The notes under the pieces: generated by a model
Seen by the model: only the letters and a program-made list of their open reading frames with translations
Told to the model about the DNA's origin: nothing
Databases searched by the model: none
Shown: positions 8,501-17,923 of the stretch, piece by piece
Numbering within the stretch: the stretch's first letter is position 1
Layout of the letters: each line of letters opens with the position of its first letter
From: an uncultured Flavobacteriaceae bacterium
GTDB lineage: Bacteria; Bacteroidota; Bacteroidia; Flavobacteriales; Flavobacteriaceae
DNA length: 64,000 nt
Reading direction: 5' to 3'
NCBI GenBank assembly: GCA_947486785.1
Contig: CANKUU010000012.1
Location: 1-64,000 of the forward strand
Program-made: the position numbers and the translations under genes

Positions 8501-10111
8501 TCAAAACTTCTCAATATTTATTGGTTCAGGTACTTCATTAGGGGCAAAAGGATTGTAGTGATACAAATGCGCCTTTTTGTAATAGTTTAAATGTAATTTT
8601 AGTCGTGCTTTAAAAGCTGTATAATTTCTTCTATCCACACTCCAGGCCGATTCGGCTAAAGCAGCAATTCTTGGAAAAAGCATATAATCTATCCGCGAAT
8701 TACTATTTATAGTCTCCGTCCAAAGGTTCGCTTGAACGCCCAAAACTTGATTTTTATATTTTGCTTCATCCACTAGGGAAGATACATCAAAACTATAAAC
8801 TGCCTCTAGCGAACTAAAGGCACCTGCCCATTTTCGGCCTTCAGTATGGTTTTCATCTTGAACAAAATCGAAATAATATGGAATACGTGGACAAAGAACT
8901 ACTGAAAAACCACTTTTTAATGCTTTTGTAAGTTGCTGTGGCTTATCGTGTCTCCACCAAAAAATAGTAGTTTTATCTTTGGGTAAATTACTTTCTGCCA
9001 ACTCATCCCAAACCAAAACACGAGTATTTAACTTACTAAGTGAATCTGCCATTCGTTTCATAAAATGATACTCAACAGCTTTTAAATCTTCTAAATCATG
9101 CTTTTTCATTAGCTCTACGACTGCGTTATCTGATGCCCATTGCTGATTTCCAAAACTCACCTCATCGCCACCTAAGTGTACCATTTGAGAGGGAAACAAT
9201 ACAGCTACTTCCCTTAAAATATTGGTTAAATATTCGTAGGTATCCTCTTTACCCGGATTAAAAGTAAAATAGGGATACTTTTCACTACCTCCACCATCAA
9301 ACTCTGGATATGCCTTATTGGCTGCAGTAGCATGCCCAGGCATATCAATTTCCGGCACTACTGTAATTTCTAATTTTGAAGCATAAGCAACCACCTCGGC
9401 TATATCGCTTTGACTATAAAATTGTGCAGGTTTATTTTCATTAAACTGATCGCCGATACCTCCGATTGAAGCCAGTTTAGGATATTTCAATATTTCTACT
9501 CGCCAACCTGGGCTATCTGTTAAATGCCAATGCAAAACATTTAATTTGTAAAAAGCCATCCAGTCTAAAATCGACAAAATTTTTTCTTTTGGTATAAAAT
9601 ATCTAGAAACATCAAGCATAAGCCCGCGCCATTTATAATAAGGGGCATCTTCTATGTGACAAGCTGCAATTTTTATGGTTCCTTTTTTAGGTACTTGATT
9701 CTGAATTAACTGCAATAAACTCATAGTTCCGTATAGCACTCCAGAGACCGACGCGGCCTTAATATGAATACTTTTTGAACTAACCTCTAACTCATATTCC
9801 CCTTCAACCGTAGCTCCTGTTTTTACCAATTCAAGAAAAATGGTTTTATTCTGTACTTGTTTAGCTGGAGCAAAAGGTAACGCAATAAGTGTATGGCGAA
9901 GCAATTTTGTGCGAAAATAAGAAGCTACATCAACTAATTCTTCAGAAGGTGTTATTACCGTGGTATACTGGTTTAACAAAAATGAGCCTTCGCCTTCAAG
10001 TGCTTGTAATGGTTTAGGAATAATAGGACTTTGCGCTTGCACAGTGGACAACAAAATTGCTGTACACAACACAAGCAGTAATAGGGTTAATTTGTGGTTT
10101 TGATACTTCAA
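8501..10111 (-). CDS. Secreted beta-N-acetylhexosaminidase (GH20)
   Basis: Glycoside hydrolase family 20 enzyme that removes terminal beta-linked GlcNAc/GalNAc from chitin oligomers or glycans. The 536-residue product has an N-terminal signal peptide (hydrophobic 8-24, likely cleaved after AQA/AQS near 27), an N-terminal GH20b domain (about 35-150) and the catalytic barrel from about 155. The barrel shows GLMLDVSRYF, HWHLTDSPGWR and HLGGDEVSF, in which the adjacent D and E near residues 317-318 are the substrate-assisted catalytic pair. A final WTETINS and YMLFPRIAALAESAW region completes the active site. It stands alone on the minus strand. Periplasmic or outer-membrane location is inferred; the C-terminus has no T9SS sorting domain. 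Confidence 0.93.
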   Translation of the reverse strand: MKYQNHKLTLLLLVLCTAILLSTVQAQSPIIPKPLQALEGEGSFLLNQYTTVITPSEELVDVASYFRTKLLRHTLIALPFAPAKQVQNKTIFLELVKTGATVEGEYELEVSSKSIHIKAASVSGVLYGTMSLLQLIQNQVPKKGTIKIAACHIEDAPYYKWRGLMLDVSRYFIPKEKILSILDWMAFYKLNVLHWHLTDSPGWRVEILKYPKLASIGGIGDQFNENKPAQFYSQSDIAEVVAYASKLEITVVPEIDMPGHATAANKAYPEFDGGGSEKYPYFTFNPGKEDTYEYLTNILREVAVLFPSQMVHLGGDEVSFGNQQWASDNAVVELMKKHDLEDLKAVEYHFMKRMADSLSKLNTRVLVWDELAESNLPKDKTTIFWWRHDKPQQLTKALKSGFSVVLCPRIPYYFDFVQDENHTEGRKWAGAFSSLEAVYSFDVSSLVDEAKYKNQVLGVQANLWTETINSNSRIDYMLFPRIAALAESAWSVDRRNYTAFKARLKLHLNYYKKAHLYHYNPFAPNEVPEPINIEKF

Positions 10112-10287
10112 ACGAAAAAATTATGGTTAAGTTGAAGGGTGAATTTCTAAAAAACGGCTGCCTAAGGTTCTAATATAATAAATGTTTTTTCAATGAAAGC
10201 AGATCGCTTTGTTTAAGTTGAATCGATCGGTAATTAGCTATCCAATTACTAGCTTGCTTACTCTTTTAAACATCTCTCACTAACATC

Positions 10288-10329
10288 TCTTACTCACATG
10301 GCATATCGTTCATGGTGCGAAGTTGCAAC
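10288..10329 (+). repeat. ~42-bp direct repeat, left copy
   Basis: Matches 12632-12673 at roughly three quarters of positions, with shared TCTTACT, CATGGC, GGTGC and AAGTTGCAA blocks in the same orientation. The two copies bracket the PQQ-propeller pseudogene. Confidence 0.5.
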
Positions 10330-10411
10330 CGAACGTTAGATTAGTTTCCTTAGACAAGGTAATGAAATTAAGTATATTTAACACTTTTAAGCTAGCCCCC
10401 AAACCGGAGCG

Positions 10412-10453
10412 CAAAAAAAAGGCATTTTTCTTTATTAAAAAAGAAAAATGCCT
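10412..10453 (-). terminator. Terminator of the PQQ-propeller gene
   Basis: AGGCATTTTTCTTT (10420-10433) pairs with AAAGAAAAATGCCT (10440-10453). On the minus strand the hairpin is followed by eight T (A run at 10413-10420). It lies about 50 bases after the gene's stop. Confidence 0.9.
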
Positions 10454-10500
10454 GTTGCATAAACCACTTCTTAAGAGCTAGTATTTTAAATAACTACCTT

Positions 10501-12457
10501 TTAATAAGAGAATATTTCTAAAACAGATCCATTGATATAAATTACTTTTTTATCAAAAGTGTCTATTTCATACTCGGGATTGTTGTTGCTAAACTGAAAT
10601 TTGGCTATTTCAGATCCGTTATCTTTATTAACAGCAATCATAACCTTTTTTGTGTCGCCTCCTTCATCAGTGAAGAAAAACAAAGTGTTTTTAGCATTTT
10701 TAGAGTGATTTTTTCTATCTAGCATTCCCGAACCTAGTACAGCAGAGATACCTGTTGAAGCTCCTTGTAATTTTTTTGCATTGGCACTTGATGTAAAAAG
10801 CCCCCCCTTGCGAAACTACATTACCACTACCATCTGTCATAGAATAAGTAGCTCCGCCAATACCTGAAACTATAGATCCAGCTACCATCATTGATTTAAA
10901 CAATCTTCTATTACCTGCTTCTGGGTAGTATTTTTGAAGTTTTGGAACACCATCGCTACCAATTATAGCAATTTCTCTTTCGCCTGATATTACAAAATCT
11001 CCGTTTGATCTTAATTTAAAATTATTAATTTCCTTTTCTTTTTTAATTTTCACTGTACTAAATTCATCAGGTCTTTCGGTGGACCTAATGTTAAATTTAA
11101 AAAGTTCTTCATCATTATAAATATAATAATTACCAGAGGCTTCATCATAAAATGGTATTACGGGTCTTTTCTCATTAAACTTCAAATTCTTTTTCCAAAT
11201 CAATTTGCCAGTATTTCTATCTACTATGTTTGCATAAGTACTTGTTACAAAAACAATTTTACTATCGTACTCATCTAAGGCAAAAATAAGGTCTTCTTTG
11301 TTATCAGATATCTCTGCCTTTTTTTTCCATTTCTTTTCACCATTTTCTAAAATAAAATGCATGTCTGTATCTTCAATAAAGATATATCTGCCATCAGTTT
11401 TAATAACTCGTTTTGTTTGTCCCTTAGGACCCTTTTTCCATTTCTTTTCAAAATCGACATAATTATGAACATTAAAACCATTGTAACTTGCCAATAGAAA
11501 CGCATCACCCCAATCTTCAAAAAAGTTTGGTGTTTTAATTTTAATAGGCTCTTTCCATAGATTAACTCCTGTTTTGGCATCTGCCACCATTATATTAACT
11601 TTCAAACCCGCTAAACCTCCTAATCCTTTTGCTTTGGTTAATTGTATTAAATACTTACCATTATCACTTACAAAAAAATCATTAACACCATATTTTGAGC
11701 TATCTCTACCCCAAACTAATTTACCTGAAGCATGATCAAGTTTCATTAAATATCCAGTTAAATACAAGTAAACATCACCATTAGCGTCTATTCTTGGCGA
11801 TACTTTTTCGTAGTTTCCAAAATCAAACGCGTTAAATATTTTAATAAATTTACCCCCATCACTAAGTTCTGTCTTCCAAGTGAAATTTCTATCTTTTAGA
11901 CTAAACAAGCCCATAGCTACTGATTTTTCTTGAACAGTACCTTCTTTATTAGCGTATAGCGGCATAATCACGCTTTGGATTTCTGGTATATAAAAATGAC
12001 TAAAAACAAAAGCTTCGCTTTGTTTGGAACTCATTAAAACAGCTCCTTTTTGCACATCAATTATAGCGTATGAACTACCACGCTGTACCTCAACAAACTC
12101 ATTTATAATATCATTAATAGGTAAGATTCCTTTGGACAACCCACTATTTAAAAGTTCTTCTGGGCTTGCCGAAGCCATAACTTTACCAATTTTATCTAAA
12201 GTTCCTGTGATAAATATATCATCTAAATTTATAGTCCATAATGGGTTACTGTCATTGGTATTAATACCATAAATGGTTTTACTACTAATAGCGACAGTAA
12301 TACCAGTAGCTTGGTTTAAATGAATTTGATTGATTTTTTCTGACAAATCAATTTTTAAATCTGCACTTTTCTGAGCATTTGCCCAAAATACAGACAACAA
12401 TAGTAGTACGGTAATTTTTCTCAGTTGAAGATTTATTAAAATATAAACACTAACCAA
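10501..12457 (-). pseudogene. PQQ-like beta-propeller protein, frameshifted
   Basis: Encodes a secreted beta-propeller with PQQ-type blades; the GxxxW.. pattern recurs (NPLWTINL, FTWKTEL, KLVWGRDS, VNLWKEP, KKWKKGP, KLIWKKNL). The frame breaks at a run of seven G on the minus strand (C7 at 10801-10807). Removing one G joins the 580-residue upstream part to the downstream 74-residue open frame and gives a continuous ~650-residue protein (SQGGLFTSSANAKKLQG across the join). The start is also damaged: no ATG exists, and the signal-peptide-like MRKITVLLLLSVFWANAQ would begin at CTG 12422-12424, while the only listed start is TTG 12457. Two lesions favour a decaying gene, though a sequencing error in the G run is possible. 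It is flanked by direct repeats. Confidence 0.75.
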
Positions 12458-12849
12458 TTTTAAACTTTTATACTGCGATTATAAAGCTTTACAATATAAG
12501 GGATGGTAGACACCCTATATACTGACTATCAATTTTTTATCTAGCCTACCTGCGCTGAGAAGCTTGCAACTTTGCAGCCTTAATAATTAGCTCTAAAAAT
12601 ACAACAAATACTGCTATAGTTCTGTTTTATTTCTTACTAGCATGGCTTACTGTTGCCGGTGCAAAGTTGCAAACTTCTCATACCATATGAACCAAACAAG
12701 CCTCAATTTTAAATTGAATTCCACTTGTGTAATCGCTGCACCCGCAACCCCCAGTTTTCAAATCAGAGCCACACCAGTCTAGCAGGAACGTGTGGTGGAC
12801 ATAGCATCTAGCGCTTTGGTTTAAACCTTTAATTACCGTTCTATGGGTG
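12458..12849. other. Intergenic region with inverted and direct repeats
   Basis: A 21-base inverted repeat (12556-12576 and 12660-12680, one mismatch, 83 bases apart), built around the motif GCAAAGTTGCAA, and a ~42-base sequence (12632-12673) repeated at 10288-10329. No gene is visible. The inverted repeat resembles a small non-autonomous element or an intergenic hairpin repeat. Confidence 0.55.
12556..12680. repeat. Inverted repeat, possible miniature element
   Basis: The arms 12556-12576 and 12660-12680 are reverse complements with a single mismatch. The right arm overlaps the direct repeat shared with 10288-10329. No target-site duplication could be seen with confidence. Confidence 0.5.
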
Positions 12850-14115
12850 CTAGGTTTTCTGCTTCTTTTTCTGAGCAGCAGGAAACAAAACGTTATTCAA
12901 AATTAAACGATAACCGGGTGATGTGGGGTGCAATTCTAATTCGGTTTTGGGGTCACCTACCCTATGTTGATAATCTTCAGGGTCATGCCCTCCATAAAAG
13001 GTAAAAAAACCTTTCCCATTTACCCCGTGAATATACCGTGCTTCACCGTTCAATTTATTCTCTCCGAGAACCAAAACCGTAGGTTTAATTTGACTGCGCT
13101 CAAAGGCGGTTGTTTGCCCCATAAAACCTTTCACTAATGCGGTGTGATTTTGACAAAGCATGGTAGGTACAGGATCCCATTTCGCCGAAAAATCCATCAA
13201 TGAAAAATAATCAGATTCTTTACGAACGTTAGCTCTTTTAGTAGTCATATCAATTGAAGAAAACTCATATTTAAGAGGGTTTCTCTCTAAAGTGAAATTC
13301 TTAAAGGCAAAAGTTTTCTTAAAATTAAGTTTACTTTGATAATTTGCATCTGATGGATCTCCGTCAAACATAGGTTCGCAAATATCAACATTATCAGATG
13401 CCGCTAATGCGATATCAAAGCTATCTGTTGCAGAACACATAGCAAACATAAAACCTCCTCCAATAACGAATTTCCTAATTTTAAGCGCTACCGCTCTCTT
13501 GGCTTCTGAAACCTTTGAAAAGCCTAATTTAGACGCTAGTGCTTCGGCATCTTGTTTTTGTTGGATATACCATGGAGCTGCACGATAAGCCCCGTAAAAT
13601 TTACCATATTGACCTGTAAAATCTTCATGATGTAAGTGCAACCAATCAAAAAGTGCCAGTTTATCTTCTAAAACCTCTTCGTCATATACGGTTTCATAGG
13701 GGATCTCGGCATAGGTTAATACCATCGTAACTGCGTCATCCCAAGGTTGATTTCCTTTTGGAGAATATACAGCAACCTTAGGTGCTTTTTCTAAAATTAC
13801 TGCTTCTTGGTTTTGTGAAGGACTACTAACGTCATCTAATATATTTTGTGCTTGAGCGTCAGATAAAACCTCAAAAGAAACTCCTCTTATTTGGCATTCT
13901 TTACGAATCACCTCACCATCTGGAAGTAAAAAAGAGCCTCCTCTATAATTCAACAACCATTGAACTTTTTGTTGTTTACTTAGTACCCAATATGTAATTC
14001 CGTATGCTTTTAAATGATTTTTTTGATTATCGGCATCCATTGGAATTAAAATTGATGATGCCGAAACTCCAAGAGAAAACAAAAAAAAGAAACTAAAAAA
14101 TAAACTACTTCGCAT
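12850..14115 (-). CDS. Secreted protein with amidotransferase-like core (often labelled asparagine synthetase B)
   Basis: A 421-residue protein with an N-terminal signal peptide (hydrophobic 3-19). Relatives in Flavobacteria are often named asparagine synthetase B, but I see neither the N-terminal catalytic cysteine nor the SGGLDS loop of AsnB. What is visible is a C-terminal domain with VIGGGFMFAMCSATDS near 217-232, resembling the nucleophile elbow of class I glutamine-amidotransferase-like or ThuA-like folds, preceded by LHHEDFTGQYGKFYGAY and followed by an FFTFYGGHDPEDYQ motif. The function is unknown. It lies alone on the minus strand between the broken PQQ gene and dnaB, about 170 bases from dnaB. 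The conventional name should not be read as function. Confidence 0.6.
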   Translation of the reverse strand: MRSSLFFSFFFLFSLGVSASSILIPMDADNQKNHLKAYGITYWVLSKQQKVQWLLNYRGGSFLLPDGEVIRKECQIRGVSFEVLSDAQAQNILDDVSSPSQNQEAVILEKAPKVAVYSPKGNQPWDDAVTMVLTYAEIPYETVYDEEVLEDKLALFDWLHLHHEDFTGQYGKFYGAYRAAPWYIQQKQDAEALASKLGFSKVSEAKRAVALKIRKFVIGGGFMFAMCSATDSFDIALAASDNVDICEPMFDGDPSDANYQSKLNFKKTFAFKNFTLERNPLKYEFSSIDMTTKRANVRKESDYFSLMDFSAKWDPVPTMLCQNHTALVKGFMGQTTAFERSQIKPTVLVLGENKLNGEARYIHGVNGKGFFTFYGGHDPEDYQHRVGDPKTELELHPTSPGYRLILNNVLFPAAQKKKQKT

Positions 14116-14284
14116 AAATGATATTTGATTATGACTTTCTCAAAGGTAAACGAAAAATAGCGTAGTAAGATTTAAAAAACTAGGCCTTTTAACCTTACGA
14201 TAAAGAAGTTGTAGCAGCGAAAGCTCTTTAAAGTAACCTACAAAAAAACTTCTTTCTAGGGATAACTTATCTTTAAAACATCAA

Positions 14285-15835
14285 TTAAAAAGGCACCTCA
14301 TTATCCTCTTCAAGATCGGGATTATTGTTCATAGAACTGCCAAAAGCTTCATTTGCTGTGGGCAACCCATTTGTAGCAAATGGATTATCATCATTTTCAT
14401 TCATTTTAGATTGAAATTCGAAAGGAGAATCAAAATCGTCCAGATTATCAAATTTACCCAAATTACCAATAAACTTAAGTCTAATATTTTCTAAGCCACC
14501 GTTTCTATGTTTTGCCACGATAAATTCCGCCTGTCCTTGAGTTGGAGATCGTTCTTCATCATCCCATTCATCAATTTTATAGTATTCTGGACGAAATATA
14601 AAAGATACAATATCTGCGTCTTGTTCAATTGCCCCAGATTCACGTAAATCGGAAAGTATTGGTCGTTTACTTCCTCCACGTGTTTCTACTGCTCTAGATA
14701 ATTGTGATAATGCAATTACTGGTATATTTAATTCTTTAGCTAAAGCTTTTAAATTTCGAGAAATTGTAGAAATCTCTTGTTCTCTATTACCTCCTTTACC
14801 TGTTCCACCCGCCGTCATTAGCTGCAAATAATCAATAATAATTATTTTAATGTCGTGTTGTGATGCTAACCGACGTGCTTTTGCTCTTAAATCAAATATT
14901 GATAATGAAGGGGTGTCATCTATAAATAAAGGAGCTTTTTCTAAGGCTTTTACTTTAACATTTAACTGTTCCCACTCGTGTTTTTCTAATTTACCCGTTC
15001 TTAACTTTTCAGAGGAGAGACCTGTTTCTGATGAAATAAGTCTTGTTATCAGTTGCACAGAAGACATCTCACAAGAAAAAAATGCAACGGCTTGTCCACC
15101 GTCTACGGCAATATTTCTTGCCATAGAAAGGGTTAAAGCGGTTTTACCCATACCTGGTCTGGCCGCTACAATTATTAAATCACTTGGCTGCCAACCTGAA
15201 GTTAATTTGTCTAGCTTATCAAAACCGGTAGCTATACCGCTCATTCCTTCTTTGTTGGCAATTTCTTCAATACGCTTTTTTGCCTGAATTACTAAATCTA
15301 AAGCTGTTTCTGCAGAACGCTTTAAATTACCCTGTGTAACATCATATAATTTTGATTCTGCAGTATCTAATAGATCAAATACATCGGTACCATCATCATA
15401 TGCCTCCTCAATGATTTCATTCGATATTTTAATTAAACTACGCTGAATATATTTCTGTAAAATGATTCGCGCATGAAATTCGATATGAGCCGATGAAGCT
15501 ACTTTTTGAGTAAGTTTAATAAGATAAAAGTCACCTCCTACCAACTCTAAACGTCCATCTTTCTTCAGTTGTGAGGAAACGGTTAATAAGTCGATAGGTT
15601 CAGAAGTTTCAAATAATTTAAAAATTGCTTCATAAACATATCTGTGCGCATCTTTATAGAAAACATCTGGGTGTAAAATATCTATAACCTCATCTACCCC
15701 CTTTTTATCAATCATCATCGCTCCAAGAACAACCTCTTCTAAATCAACTGCTTGAGGAGGTATTTTACCTCTTTCTAAGTTGATAATAGTGGACTTATCA
15801 ATTTTACGACCAATAACTGGGTTGGTTTTTTCCAT
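14285..15835 (-). CDS. dnaB: Replicative DNA helicase DnaB
   Basis: Hexameric helicase that unwinds DNA at the replication fork. The 516-residue product has the N-terminal primase-interaction domain (about 25-130), a linker, and the RecA-like C-domain with Walker A ARPGMGKTAL (about 224-233), Walker B IIIIDYLQLM (about 331-340) and the arginine-finger region of the DnaB family. No intein is present. The last ~50 residues are a disordered acidic tail ending DLEEDNEVPF, which resembles the C-terminal tip of single-strand binding protein. It is downstream of accA on the same strand with a 165-base gap, so it may have its own promoter; a weak TATCTTAG box lies upstream. Confidence 0.96.
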   Translation of the reverse strand: MEKTNPVIGRKIDKSTIINLERGKIPPQAVDLEEVVLGAMMIDKKGVDEVIDILHPDVFYKDAHRYVYEAIFKLFETSEPIDLLTVSSQLKKDGRLELVGGDFYLIKLTQKVASSAHIEFHARIILQKYIQRSLIKISNEIIEEAYDDGTDVFDLLDTAESKLYDVTQGNLKRSAETALDLVIQAKKRIEEIANKEGMSGIATGFDKLDKLTSGWQPSDLIIVAARPGMGKTALTLSMARNIAVDGGQAVAFFSCEMSSVQLITRLISSETGLSSEKLRTGKLEKHEWEQLNVKVKALEKAPLFIDDTPSLSIFDLRAKARRLASQHDIKIIIIDYLQLMTAGGTGKGGNREQEISTISRNLKALAKELNIPVIALSQLSRAVETRGGSKRPILSDLRESGAIEQDADIVSFIFRPEYYKIDEWDDEERSPTQGQAEFIVAKHRNGGLENIRLKFIGNLGKFDNLDDFDSPFEFQSKMNENDDNPFATNGLPTANEAFGSSMNNNPDLEEDNEVPF

Positions 15836-16000
15836 AGGTACGAAAGTAAATATTTAAACCTAAGATAGCGTAAATTTCGACTTTTACGATATTCACAATT
15901 GACAAACAAAAGATGTTTATAAATTAGATTTTTGTGTTAATAACAAAATATATTTAGCAATTAATCACCAGATTTAACTAATTTTTGAAAAAAAATCGCC

Positions 16001-16954
16001 TTAACCGTTAAAAACGCCCATTTGAGCATATTTTTCCATACGCTGTTTTACCAGTTCTTTTGGGGATAACTTTTCTAAATCTGCATAGTGTGAAGCAATT
16101 TTGTTCTTTACCGTTTCAAAAGTTTTCGGTCGATTACTGTGGGCACCGCCTGCGGGTTCCCGAATTATTTCATCGATAAGTTTCAATTTTTTCATGTCTG
16201 TAGCGGTTAGCTTTAAAGCTTCAGCGGCTATCTCCTTATATTCCCAACTTCTCCATAAAATAGAGGAACAAGATTCTGGTGAAATTACAGAATACCATGT
16301 ATTTTCAAGCATTAGAACACGATCGCCTACACCAATTCCTAGAGCACCACCAGACGCACCTTCTCCAATAATTACACAAATAATAGGTACTTTAAGACGT
16401 GTCATTTCAAGAATATTACGAGCTATCGCCTCGCCTTGGCCCCTTTCTTCTGCTTCAATACCAGGGTAAGCACCTGGAGTATCAATTAAACAAATTACAG
16501 GTATACCAAATTTCTCTGCCGATTTCATTAATCGTAGTGCTTTTCGATAGCCCTCTGGGTTTGCCATACCGAAATTTCTGTACTGACGGGTTTTTGTATT
16601 GTAACCCTTTTGCTGACCTACAAACATATAGGTCTGATCCCCAATTTTACCTAAACCACCTATCATGGCCTTGTCATCCTTTACATTTCTATCACCGTGT
16701 AGCTCCAAGAAGGTATCTCCACAAATAGCATTAATATAATCTAAAGTGTAGGGTCTGTTAGGGTGCCTTGATAGCTGTACACGTTGCCAAGCCGTGAGGT
16801 TTTTGTAAATATCTTTACGAGTTTCAAGAAGCTTTTTTTCAATTTGCTTACACGTTTCTGTGACATCAACATCACTCTCTTCACCTATAATTAAACACTT
16901 ATCTAGCTGGTCTTCTAGTTCTTTAATAGGCAGTTCAAAATCTAAATATTCCAT
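16001..16954 (-). CDS. accA: Acetyl-CoA carboxylase carboxyltransferase subunit alpha
   Basis: Cytoplasmic enzyme subunit that, with AccD, transfers the carboxyl group from biotin to acetyl-CoA, the first step of fatty-acid synthesis. The 317-residue product has normal length and the family's crotonase-like core: [46 protein letters not shown], and the oxyanion-hole segment [20 protein letters not shown] followed by [20 protein letters not shown]. It is the fourth gene of a minus-strand cluster tgt-lptF/G-eamA-accA, 54 bases after the transporter gene. Confidence 0.96.
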   Translation of the reverse strand: MEYLDFELPIKELEDQLDKCLIIGEESDVDVTETCKQIEKKLLETRKDIYKNLTAWQRVQLSRHPNRPYTLDYINAICGDTFLELHGDRNVKDDKAMIGGLGKIGDQTYMFVGQQKGYNTKTRQYRNFGMANPEGYRKALRLMKSAEKFGIPVICLIDTPGAYPGIEAEERGQGEAIARNILEMTRLKVPIICVIIGEGASGGALGIGVGDRVLMLENTWYSVISPESCSSILWRSWEYKEIAAEALKLTATDMKKLKLIDEIIREPAGGAHSNRPKTFETVKNKIASHYADLEKLSPKELVKQRMEKYAQMGVFNG

Positions 16955-17008
16955 TTGTTAGCAGGTTTGGTATCGTTCGTTAAACTTGACAAATATAAAA
17001 TATAATCC

Positions 17009-17902
17009 TTACTCTCTACTCGATTTTTTAAACTTAGCTCTGTTTTTAATTAAGCCATTAGCAACTACTGTTGCAATAATTATTAAAGCGCCTATATAAA
17101 AGAACGGTTTCATGCGTTCAGAATCACCTATAAAAAGGTAGGCCAAAGCAATACCGTAAACAGGTTCAAGATTTATGGTTAGCATAACGGTATACGGACT
17201 AATGTACCTCATAACCTTTACAGAAGCAATAAAGGCATAGGCTGTGCAAACAGAGGCCAAAATAAAAATGTACGTCCAATCGTGTATAGAGAGCTCAAAG
17301 AATTCTTTTGTAAAACCTTTTTGAAACATTAAAAAAATAGATAAAAATAGCACCCCCGATGAAAGCTCGTAAAATGAAATAATTGTAGGTTTTTCTGTTT
17401 GAATCAATTTTCCGTTAATTAAAGAAAAAATAGCTGCCAAAAAAGAAGACATAAGGGCTATTAAAATACCTAAACCATATTGCGTTTCTACATTAAAAAT
17501 AACAAGTAGACCTAAAATAACCAATAATCCAAATAATACTTCATACCATATTATCTTACGTTTGTATAAAATTGGCTCTAAAATAGCAGTAAAAAATGCT
17601 CCGGTTGACATTGTTGCTAGAGCTATAGAAACGTTAGAAACCTTTATAGCCATAAAAAACGTAACCCAATGAAGGGCAATAACTATACCCGCTGCTGCTA
17701 AAATTAAAAAGATCTTTGGCGCTACCCTAAGTGACATTTTTTTTAAACCGATATAGCCTAAAATTAACACAGAAGCAATTAGCATACGATACCAAACTAA
17801 AGGCAAGGCATTTATTGTGATAAGTTTACCTAAAACAGCAGTAAAGCCCCAAATAAATACAATCAGGTGAAGGTGTGCATAGTTTTTTAGCTTAGGCTGC
17901 AT
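17009..17902 (-). CDS. EamA-family (DMT) transporter
   Basis: A 297-residue inner-membrane protein with about ten hydrophobic segments arranged as two EamA repeats (about 5-135 and 145-285), the layout of drug/metabolite transporters. The first repeat starts HLIVFIWGFTAVLGKLI; the second ends with PVYGIALAYLFIGDSERM, a typical EamA feature in helix 9. The substrate cannot be deduced: the family exports amino acids, nucleosides or other small molecules. It lies 21 bases after the LptF/G gene and 54 bases before accA, so it is probably cotranscribed with both. Confidence 0.88.
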   Translation of the reverse strand: MQPKLKNYAHLHLIVFIWGFTAVLGKLITINALPLVWYRMLIASVLILGYIGLKKMSLRVAPKIFLILAAAGIVIALHWVTFFMAIKVSNVSIALATMSTGAFFTAILEPILYKRKIIWYEVLFGLLVILGLLVIFNVETQYGLGILIALMSSFLAAIFSLINGKLIQTEKPTIISFYELSSGVLFLSIFLMFQKGFTKEFFELSIHDWTYIFILASVCTAYAFIASVKVMRYISPYTVMLTINLEPVYGIALAYLFIGDSERMKPFFYIGALIIIATVVANGLIKNRAKFKKSSRE

Positions 17903-17923
17903 ATACTTTAAAAATAACTATTA

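Larger units (their letters stand above)
10112..10500. other. Intergenic region with terminator and repeat copy
   Basis: Between the hexosaminidase start and the 3' end of the broken PQQ gene. It holds a ~42-base repeat (10288-10329) that recurs at 12632-12673 on the other side of the PQQ gene, and the strong minus-strand terminator at 10412-10453. Confidence 0.65.
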
